Position numbers and translations under genes: made by a program. Shown piece after piece: positions 6,079 through 11,006 of a stretch of 11,006 nucleotides of DNA. Every line of letters starts with the position of its first letter. Position 1 is the stretch's first letter. The stretch covers positions 1 to 11,006 of the forward strand of contig CAJFQT010000043.1 in assembly GCA_904419095.1 (NCBI GenBank), in the 5' to 3' direction. The stretch is from an uncultured Clostridia bacterium (GTDB taxonomy: Bacteria > Bacillota > Clostridia > TANB77 > CAG-508). Under the pieces are notes generated by a model that saw nothing but the letters and a program-made list of their open reading frames with translations, did no database searches and had not been told where the DNA came from.

Positions 6079-6411
6079 ATTTGACACCCATCTTATCATT
6101 TTTATATCATTATATTTTTTTAATACTTCTTTATACTTCTCATACTCTTCATCCCACAATTCTGGTGGAACTTTGTCAAATGCTGTAAATATTTTTTCCG
6201 CTTCTTCTAAATAAATTACTTGCTCTTGTGGTGACATTTTTTTGTATTGAATTGCAAATCTATACAATTTATCTAACATTTGATTAGCCTCTATAAAACT
6301 CCAGAAGTCCTTTACTTTCATTCCAGCTAGTTTTATTTGCATTACAGCAAACGCTACCAACATAAATATTATAAACGCTAATATGTATATAATTATTAAA
6401 AATCCTGTCAT
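6076..6411 (-). CDS. Hypothetical one-helix membrane protein (111 aa)
   Basis: I do not recognise this family. Residues 3-27 form one hydrophobic N-terminal helix, followed by a soluble, probably helical domain of about 80 residues rich in Glu, Lys, Tyr and Phe (FWSFIEANQMLDKLYRF, SPQEQVIYLEEAEKIFTAFD, ELWDEEYEKYKEVLKKY) ending in IRWVSN. The short charged segment KLAGMKVKD right after the helix suggests a cytoplasmic soluble domain. The start is well supported: AGAGGTG is 6 bases before the ATG. It lies 33 bases after gmk and ends in the operon terminator, so it is the last gene of the run. The clear ribosome site and terminator make it a real gene; no function can be assigned. Confidence 0.75.
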   Translation of the reverse strand: MTGFLIIIYILAFIIFMLVAFAVMQIKLAGMKVKDFWSFIEANQMLDKLYRFAIQYKKMSPQEQVIYLEEAEKIFTAFDKVPPELWDEEYEKYKEVLKKYNDIKMIRWVSN

Positions 6412-6444
6412 CTGTTACACCTCTTAGTTTTTCTTATGCATCTA

Positions 6445-7023
6445 TTAATTCTTCTTTTCATTTTCTATTCTTAATTCATTTTCAATTATAGTCATTATTA
6501 TTTGCACAGTTTTTTCTAAATCATCATTTTTTATTACATAATCATATAGCCCTATTTTTGACTCTTCATAATCTAATCTACTTAATCTTAATTCCATTTC
6601 TTCTGGTGATAGATTATCTCCTCTATTAATTAATCTTCTTTTCAATTCTTCTCTATCAACTTTTAAAAATATTGGCACTAGCTTTGTTTCATTTGCAAGT
6701 AATCTAATTAAGTTCTCTGTTCCATTAACTTCTATATCTTTTACTATTATTTTTCCACTTTGTATTTTTTCATTCATTAATTTTTTAGATGTTCCATAAT
6801 AATTGTTATGATGTATGTCATATTCATAAAATTCATCTTGTGCTATTTTATTCATAAACTCTTCTCTAGTTATAAAATGATATTGTACTCCTTCTTCTTC
6901 TCCTTCTCTTGGCTCTCTAGAAGTAAAAGAAGGTAATGAAATAACATTATCCATTCTTTTTATAAGTTCTTTTTTTATTGTATCTTTTCCTGCACCTGAT
7001 ACTCCTGATAATATAACTAACAT
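6445..7023 (-). CDS. gmk: Guanylate kinase, divergent P-loop
   Basis: Guanylate kinase makes GDP from GMP and ATP in the cytoplasm. At 192 residues it has normal length and layout: P-loop GVSGAGKDT (7-15), GMP-binding FTSREPREGEEEGVQYHFI (33-51), FYEYDIHHNNYYGTSKK (65-81) with the conserved Glu67 and Tyr-Gly-Thr, KDIEVNG (95-101), and the lid arginines LKRRLINRGD (127-136). Oddities: the Ser after the P-loop lysine is Asp (GKDT, not GKST), the usual GNYYGT is NNYYGT, and IDVQG reads IEVNG. GKD is also seen in PhnN, the related ribose bisphosphokinase, but the GMP-site motifs and the place beside rpoZ and remA favour Gmk. The ATG follows GAGGAG by 5 bases; rpoZ ends 38 bases upstream. Confidence 0.88.
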   Translation of the reverse strand: MLVILSGVSGAGKDTIKKELIKRMDNVISLPSFTSREPREGEEEGVQYHFITREEFMNKIAQDEFYEYDIHHNNYYGTSKKLMNEKIQSGKIIVKDIEVNGTENLIRLLANETKLVPIFLKVDREELKRRLINRGDNLSPEEMELRLSRLDYEESKIGLYDYVIKNDDLEKTVQIIMTIIENELRIENEKKN

Positions 7024-7061
7024 TTTATCTCCTCTTATTCCAAATAAATTTCAATATTATT

Positions 7062-7301
7062 TTATTTTGACATTAGATCATATCTATACATTCCCTTATC
7101 TTGATCTTCTGGTTCTACTACTTCAATAACACCTTCTGCTATTTCATCTGCTGCTAGAGTTACCATTGACGCTTCTTTTTTATCAATTAATGGCTCTGCA
7201 CCTTGTGATAATTGTCTTGCTCTCTTAGCAGTTGCTATTACTAATGCATATCTGTTTTCAGCTCTTCTCAATAATTCTCCTACTGTTGGTTTTACCATCA
7301 T
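7062..7301 (-). CDS. rpoZ: DNA-directed RNA polymerase omega subunit
   Basis: The omega subunit helps fold and hold the beta' subunit in RNA polymerase. The 79-residue protein carries the family core: KPTVGELLRRAENRYALVIA (4-23), then ATAKRARQLSQGAEPLI, the most conserved stretch, and an ADEIAEGVIEV ending with an acidic tail. There are two ATG codons in a row; GGAGGT is 9 bases before the first, which is chosen. It follows remA by 97 bases and precedes gmk by 38 bases, the reverse of the usual gmk-rpoZ order in Bacillus and Clostridium. Confidence 0.93.
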   Translation of the reverse strand: MMVKPTVGELLRRAENRYALVIATAKRARQLSQGAEPLIDKKEASMVTLAADEIAEGVIEVVEPEDQDKGMYRYDLMSK

Positions 7302-7354
7302 TTTAACATTACCTCCATAATTATTTTTTTATTTTAAATTATCTTTTTAATCTC

Positions 7355-7382
7355 TGGTTAATTTTATATTTTAAAATCTAAC
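7355..7382 (-). repeat. Imperfect hairpin between remA and rpoZ
   Basis: On the minus strand GGTTAGATTTTA pairs with TAAAATTAACC (11 pairs, one bulged A, one G-T pair, loop 5). No T-run follows it. It sits in the largest gap of the housekeeping run (7302-7398), so it may be a processing or mRNA-stability hairpin, or chance pairing in AT-rich sequence. Confidence 0.3.
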
Positions 7383-7398
7383 CACTAAACTTAAAAAA

Positions 7399-7671
7399 TT
7401 ATTTTTCATCATCTTGCACCAACGTTGCTGTTCCAATTTCTTTGTCTAATCTTCCTGCTACTGTTTCAGGCTGAACTGCCGACAAAATAATATGACCTGA
7501 ATCCATAATTAATACTGCTCTTGTTCTCCTACCACAAGTCGCATCAACAGCAGTTTTATTATCTTTTGCTTCTTGTATTATTCTCTTAACTGGTGCCGAT
7601 TCTGGACTTATAATTGCTACAATTCGGGAAGCTGATACAATATTTCCAAATCCTATATTAACTAATTGCAT
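7399..7671 (-). CDS. remA: RemA-like extracellular matrix regulator (DUF370)
   Basis: RemA is a small DNA-binding protein; in Bacillus subtilis it activates biofilm matrix operons and forms ring-like oligomers. This 90-residue protein matches it almost end to end: VNIGFGNIVSASRIVAIISP (4-23), ESAPVKRIIQEAK, then DATCGRRTRAVLIMDSGHII with the basic GRRTR patch (47-51) used for DNA contact, and LSAVQPETVAGRL. The ATG is 10 bases after AAAGGA, and the gene starts 18 bases after yloC ends. The yloC-remA pairing is the standard arrangement. Its targets here are unknown; a role in controlling the nearby polysaccharide genes is possible but unsupported by any recognised site. Confidence 0.93.
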   Translation of the reverse strand: MQLVNIGFGNIVSASRIVAIISPESAPVKRIIQEAKDNKTAVDATCGRRTRAVLIMDSGHIILSAVQPETVAGRLDKEIGTATLVQDDEK

Positions 7672-7689
7672 TTAAATCAAATCCTTTCT

Positions 7690-8565
7690 TTATTCTATGT
7701 TTTGAATTTGCTCTCTTATATCTTCTAGTTCTGTTTTTATATCTATTACATTATTTGTTATATCTAAACAATTTGACTTTGAACCAATCGTATTTGTTTC
7801 TCTATTCATCTCTTGAATAATGAAATCTAACTTTTTTCCTACAGCTTCATTAGATTGTAATAAATTTCTAAATTGTGAAATATGACTTTTTAATCTTGTA
7901 ATTTCCTCTTCTATTGAACTTTTATCAGCATAAATAACAACTTCTTGTGCAATTCTAGATTTGTCTATTTCCTCTGTTTGTAATATTTCTTTAACTCTTC
8001 CTTCTAATTTTACTACATATTCTTGAATAAGTCCAGTAGATTTTTCAGATATTTTTATAATTTTGCTTTCAACTGTATCTATTCTCTTCATTAAATCATC
8101 ATATATTTTATTTCCTTCCTCGTTTCTCATCTTTACCAATTGATTAATCGCAACTTTTAAAACACCAATAACTTCTTGTTTTATCTGCTCGTCCTCTTGA
8201 TTATATTTTAAATTTAACACATCTGGTAATTTTAATAATTCAACAAAATCAATAGTAGGCTCTATATCTTCTTCTCTAGAGATGTCCTTTATTTCTTTAA
8301 TATAAGTTTTTGCTAAATCTTTATCAATTTTTAGTTCTCTACCTTCTTGACTATTATTATTAAAAGTAATAAAAATATCTATTTTTCCTCTTTTTATACT
8401 TGTACTAACTTCTTTCTTAATAACATCCTCTAAATAACTTAATTGTCTTGGCAATTTTACAGAAATATCTAAATATCTATGATTTACACTCTTAACTTCT
8501 ATCTGATATTCTCTATCATTCATTATATCATTATATTTTCCAAAACCAGTCATACTTTTTATCAT
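7690..8565 (-). CDS. yloC: YicC/YloC family endoribonuclease
   Basis: YicC/YloC proteins are endoribonucleases acting on RNA in the cytoplasm. The 291-residue product begins MIKSMTGFGK, the family's typical start, followed by EVKSVNHRYLDISVKLPRQL and, at the C-terminus, the DUF1732 block: ADKSSIEEEITRLKSHISQF, VGKKLDFIIQEMNRETNTIG, SKS, and ELEDIREQIQNIE at the very end. A frame open to 8604 would add 13 residues (beginning MFSWAFPKRK) that the family lacks; AAAGGTGA sits 5 bases before the ATG at 8565, so that start is chosen. The length equals that of B. subtilis YloC. It comes 70 bases after the lysine-rich membrane protein gene and 18 bases before remA. Confidence 0.93.
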   Translation of the reverse strand: MIKSMTGFGKYNDIMNDREYQIEVKSVNHRYLDISVKLPRQLSYLEDVIKKEVSTSIKRGKIDIFITFNNNSQEGRELKIDKDLAKTYIKEIKDISREEDIEPTIDFVELLKLPDVLNLKYNQEDEQIKQEVIGVLKVAINQLVKMRNEEGNKIYDDLMKRIDTVESKIIKISEKSTGLIQEYVVKLEGRVKEILQTEEIDKSRIAQEVVIYADKSSIEEEITRLKSHISQFRNLLQSNEAVGKKLDFIIQEMNRETNTIGSKSNCLDITNNVIDIKTELEDIREQIQNIE

Positions 8566-8635
8566 TTCATTCACCTTTCTCTTTGGAAACGCCCAGGAGA
8601 ACACTCATTTTTGTTCCCAAAATTCATTTTTTGCT

Positions 8636-9766
8636 TTATTTTTCGCTATTTTTAGTTCCTTTTTTTGTTGTTCGTTTTATATTACTATTCGTGCTATCTA
8701 TCATTTCTACATCTGTTTTCTTGCTATTACTATTTGTTCTTCTCTTTGTTTTTGATACTTTGTCTATGTCAGATACAGATACTTTTTTATCTAAATTATC
8801 CTCTTTCTCAACATTTTTCTTTTTATTTACAACTACCTTTTTATTTTCAGTATCTTGCTTATCCTCTATTACTCTTTTTACACTAGTTGATTTAACTTTA
8901 TTAGTTTTAGCCGTTTTTCCAGTTTTATCTATTTTTTCTTCTTTAACTGTTCTAGTTGTTTTTATCGGTTTAACAGTTTCATTTAGTTTTACATTTTTAT
9001 TACTTGTTTTAACCTTACTTGTATTTTTCTTTTTATTTACTTGATTATTTGTTTCTTTTAGTGTTTTGGATTTTTCTATTCTATCATTAATATCAGTGTC
9101 ATTTTGTATTCTAGCCTTTACCTCTTTATCTTTTACTATTTTATTTTTTTCTGTATTTTGTCCATTGTCTACCTTTTTACGTTTTACTTGAACATTATTT
9201 TCTAATTTTAATTTTTCATTAATATTTTTGCCTTCATCATTTTTAGATTTATTATTTCTCTTTTTTGCTTCTTTAACTTTTGGCTCTTCTTTCTTTGTTA
9301 TTTCTGGTATATCACTAAAAGTTTCTAATATTTTTCTTCTTTCTCTTGTATATATTACTATTGATTTAAAAACATAATATATTGCAAATATGTATGAAGA
9401 AACTGTTATGTATAAAGAAAATGAAAAATCATATTTAGTAACTACATATCTAATTGATAATGTATGTGCTGCAATTACAATTGTTTCTATACTATGTATT
9501 GCTAATCTTCCATCATCTTTTTTATATGCTTTTTCTATTACAAATATAGCAATAAATAGAAAAACAATTGATAATATTTCTATTATTTCTAACACTTTAA
9601 TTTGCCCTATTGTTTGATATAAAGTACTAAGCAATAAAAAATATATCATTAAACCTATTGCAATAAGTATATTTGCTTGAATTTGTTTATTCATCTTCCC
9701 TTTTATTTCTTTTTCTTTTTCTGCTTGCTTTTCTTGAGATATACTCTTTTTTGAATTTGTTTTCAT
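8636..9766 (-). CDS. Four-helix membrane protein with long lysine-rich tail (unknown function)
   Basis: I do not recognise this 376-residue protein. It has a basic N-terminus (1-28), membrane helices at about 31-50, 58-78, 88-109 and 115-138, then about 238 residues of low-complexity, almost certainly disordered tail (139-376) dominated by Lys with Asn, Thr, Val, Glu and Asp and with hardly any aromatic residues. Basic stretches next to the first and fourth helices place both ends in the cytoplasm. The tail has loose recurring words such as TVK, KTAKTNK and TSVKR, but no exact tandem repeat. Such tails can bind RNA, DNA or acidic lipids; this is inference. The ATG is about 11 bases after AGGAG, which lies inside the end of rsmE; the gap to rsmE is 7 bases. 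Being between rsmE and yloC, both RNA-related, is suggestive only. Confidence 0.8.
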   Translation of the reverse strand: MKTNSKKSISQEKQAEKEKEIKGKMNKQIQANILIAIGLMIYFLLLSTLYQTIGQIKVLEIIEILSIVFLFIAIFVIEKAYKKDDGRLAIHSIETIVIAAHTLSIRYVVTKYDFSFSLYITVSSYIFAIYYVFKSIVIYTRERRKILETFSDIPEITKKEEPKVKEAKKRNNKSKNDEGKNINEKLKLENNVQVKRKKVDNGQNTEKNKIVKDKEVKARIQNDTDINDRIEKSKTLKETNNQVNKKKNTSKVKTSNKNVKLNETVKPIKTTRTVKEEKIDKTGKTAKTNKVKSTSVKRVIEDKQDTENKKVVVNKKKNVEKEDNLDKKVSVSDIDKVSKTKRRTNSNSKKTDVEMIDSTNSNIKRTTKKGTKNSEK

Positions 9767-9773
9767 ATTAATA

Positions 9774-10544
9774 TTAGCTCCTCTCCTCTAGTTCGTACAT
9801 TATTATACTTAACATATTAAGTGCAACTGTTTCTGTTCTTAATATTCTATTTCCTAAAGTTATCACTCTTATACCATTTTCTCTTAACATTTTTTCTTCC
9901 TCTTCATCAATTCCACCTTCTGGTCCTATTATGATTCCAATTTTTAATTCTTCAGCCTTTAACTTACTATTAAATTTTTGTTTTATCTGTGAAATTTCTT
10001 GCTTTAAAGTATTTTCTTTTTCTTTTTCATACGCTAATATAATTTCATCATATTCACTTCGTTGGTTTAAAATTTCTTTTAACCTAATGCAATTATTAAC
10101 TTTAGGTATATAATCTCTTCCGCTCTGTTTAGCTGCTACTTCTGATATCTTTTGCCATCTTTCTACTTTTTTTATTTTATCTTTTTCTTGTAATTTTACA
10201 ACACATCTTTTCATTTCCACTGGAGTAATATCATACACTCCCAATTCTACAGATTTTTGAATGATTAATTCCATTTTATCTGCTTTAGGTATTCCTTGAA
10301 ATATTGTAACTTTTATATTTGATTCTGATATACTTGAAATTTTTTCTATAATTTCTAAGTTTATCTTTTCTTTTTCTATAGTTTTTATTTTACAAATATA
10401 ATTTTCTTGTAAATCTGAGTTACATATTTCTATCTCTTCACCAACTTTTGCTCTTAATACATTCTTTATATGGTTTATGTCATTTCCTATTATTTTTATT
10501 TGATTGTTCTCTATTTGATTTTGCTTAATAAAAAATTTCGGCAT
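9774..10544 (-). CDS. rsmE: 16S rRNA (uracil-1498-N3)-methyltransferase
   Basis: RsmE uses S-adenosylmethionine to methylate U1498 of 16S rRNA in the decoding region of the 30S subunit. The 256-residue protein has the N-terminal PUA-like domain (1-70, with IKNVLRAKVGEEIEI) and a C-terminal SPOUT (knotted) domain. Motifs in order: FQGIPKADKMELIIQKSVEL (82-101), ERWQKISEVAAKQSGRDYIP (128-147), IIGPEGGIDEEE (205-216) and LGNRILRTETVALNML (230-245), the SAM-binding knot. The ATG has GGAGAG 5 bases upstream. It usually follows prmA in Firmicutes; here a HEPN gene is directly upstream, 20 bases away. Confidence 0.95.
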   Translation of the reverse strand: MPKFFIKQNQIENNQIKIIGNDINHIKNVLRAKVGEEIEICNSDLQENYICKIKTIEKEKINLEIIEKISSISESNIKVTIFQGIPKADKMELIIQKSVELGVYDITPVEMKRCVVKLQEKDKIKKVERWQKISEVAAKQSGRDYIPKVNNCIRLKEILNQRSEYDEIILAYEKEKENTLKQEISQIKQKFNSKLKAEELKIGIIIGPEGGIDEEEEKMLRENGIRVITLGNRILRTETVALNMLSIIMYELEERS

Positions 10545-10564
10545 TTCTTCTCTCCATCTATTTA

Positions 10565-10966
10565 CTAAATAATTTTTCCTTCAATATATTTTTCTGCCTG
10601 TTCTATCATTAATTCAGCAGTTTTTAGTTGTTTTTCACTTTCTTCTTTCGTCACAATATAAAAATCAACATAGTCACTTTTTTCTCTATAAAATCTAGCT
10701 TCATTAACACCTCTACCTAAGTCTCTTGAAAAAATTTGTGTACTAACATAATTTTTATTAAAATAAGCTATTACTGATGAATGTTTTTTAAAATCAGTTT
10801 GCTCCAATGCTAAAATAGCTTTAATTGCATGAAAAATCGCATAATATGCTCTATTATTTGCTCCTTTAAATTTACTAATGTTAAAAAGTGCTTTTGCTTC
10901 TTCCAAATTTTCTTTTGCTTGCTCTAATCTATATTTTGATAAAGCTTTTATTTCTTCATTATTCAT
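10565..10966 (-). CDS. HEPN domain protein (PF05168 type, probable toxin-like partner of an MNT protein)
   Basis: This 133-residue, all-helical protein is a HEPN domain, a family that includes RNases in toxin-antitoxin and defence systems. Key features: the N-terminal helix YRLEQAKENLEEAKALF (12-28), then GANNRAYYAIFHAIKAILAL (35-54) with R39 and H46 as the R-x6-H motif, then KKHSSVIAYFNKNYV (60-74) and a C-terminal helix. Its ATG overlaps the stop codon of the upstream frame by 8 bases, and the end of that frame looks like an MNT nucleotidyltransferase, the usual partner. GAAGGGG is 9 bases before the ATG. rsmE follows after 20 bases, so both may share a transcript. Whether it is an active RNase cannot be decided from sequence. 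Confidence 0.85.
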   Translation of the reverse strand: MNNEEIKALSKYRLEQAKENLEEAKALFNISKFKGANNRAYYAIFHAIKAILALEQTDFKKHSSVIAYFNKNYVSTQIFSRDLGRGVNEARFYREKSDYVDFYIVTKEESEKQLKTAELMIEQAEKYIEGKII

Positions 10967-11006
10967 TTAATAAAACCCCTTCATTCTTAATATTTTTATA
11001 AAATTT
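10959..11006 (-). CDS. 3' end of a probable MNT-type nucleotidyltransferase (partial)
   Basis: Only 15 codons and a TAA are in the window: KFYKNIKNEGVLLNE. MNT-domain nucleotidyltransferases paired with HEPN proteins commonly end in a helix of the form I-x-x-E-G-x-x-L-x-E, which this matches. The frame overlaps the HEPN start as ATGAATAA, the tight coupling typical of MNT-HEPN pairs. The catalytic GSxxxG and DxD motifs would lie outside the window. The call rests on the short ending plus the partner gene. Confidence 0.55.
   Translation of the reverse strand, partial: KFYKNIKNEGVLLNE

Noticed and set aside
7302..7398. Internal promoter between remA and rpoZ
   Set aside because: Several AT-rich words resemble a -10 box (TAAAAT, TATAAA), but none has a credible -35 or a TG extension at the right distance.
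8566..8604. Upstream start that would give YloC 13 extra residues
   Set aside because: The family begins MxxSMTGFG, and AAAGGTGA is placed correctly for the ATG at 8565. No ribosome site fits the ATG at 8604.
8597..8618. Hairpin between the lysine-rich protein gene and yloC as a terminator
   Set aside because: GGGAAC/GTTCTC gives only 6 pairs including one G-T, with a 10-base loop and no T-run. Too weak.
8583..9044. Plus-strand open frame of 153 codons, rich in Phe, Leu and Val
   Set aside because: It is the antisense shadow of the lysine-rich tail (AAA/AAG codons read as TTT/CTT) and has no ribosome site. Other plus-strand frames in the window are also shadows of minus-strand genes.
8636..9300. 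Tandem repeats in the lysine-rich tail
   Set aside because: The tail is low in complexity, but I could find no repeat unit of constant length at either DNA or protein level.

Overview
The window is very AT-rich (about a quarter G+C by eye, except at the left end). Every gene lies on the minus strand, so transcription runs from high to low coordinates. A remA/yloC/rpoZ/gmk cluster, an LCP (LytR-CpsA-Psr) protein, a VanZ-like protein, a Gram-positive type of polysaccharide locus and strong GGAGG-type ribosome sites point to a low-GC Firmicute, probably a Clostridia-like gut lineage. The species cannot be named from this sequence.

Right end, about 11006 to 6037: a housekeeping run with short gaps. 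In transcription order it holds the last codons of what looks like an MNT nucleotidyltransferase, a HEPN protein overlapping it by 8 bases, rsmE (16S rRNA m3U1498 methyltransferase), a four-helix membrane protein with a very long lysine-rich tail, the YicC/YloC ribonuclease, remA, rpoZ, gmk and a 111-residue one-helix membrane protein. It closes at a good Rho-independent terminator (6037-6078). The rpoZ-gmk order is the reverse of the usual gmk-rpoZ, and the coaBC and priA genes that often follow are absent.

Middle, 5900 to 4057: two single genes. The VanZ-like gene (5391-5900) has a weak promoter. The LCP gene has a convincing extended -10 promoter (5171-5200). LCP enzymes attach glycopolymers to the cell wall, which fits the neighbouring polysaccharide operon.

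Left, 4010 to 345: a surface-polysaccharide operon driven by a near-consensus promoter (3982-4010) just after a perfect 15-17 bp palindrome. It encodes an initiating phosphoglycosyl transferase, a DUF1972/Cps2T-type rhamnosyltransferase, a hexapeptide-repeat acyltransferase and a GT4 glycosyltransferase. The genes overlap or are separated by 1-4 bases.

Left edge, 1 to about 338: sequence of a different character (about half G+C, CTG and GCC codons). It encodes the last ~84 residues of arginyl-tRNA synthetase and then, after 63 bases, the first seven codons of CTP synthase (pyrG). The ArgRS tail is joined in frame to the GT4 protein at 335-347. The simplest reading is a chimeric contig, a join between two genomes, and not a real fusion protein.

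No gene-free stretch exceeds 300 bases; the longest is 5101-5390 (290 bases), which holds the LCP promoter and leader plus a possible weak terminator. I saw no tRNA, rRNA, CRISPR array or insertion sequence. I did not find a clearly new system. The items most worth checking are the chimeric junction, the HEPN/MNT pair joined to rsmE, the lysine-tailed membrane protein and the altered P-loop of Gmk.
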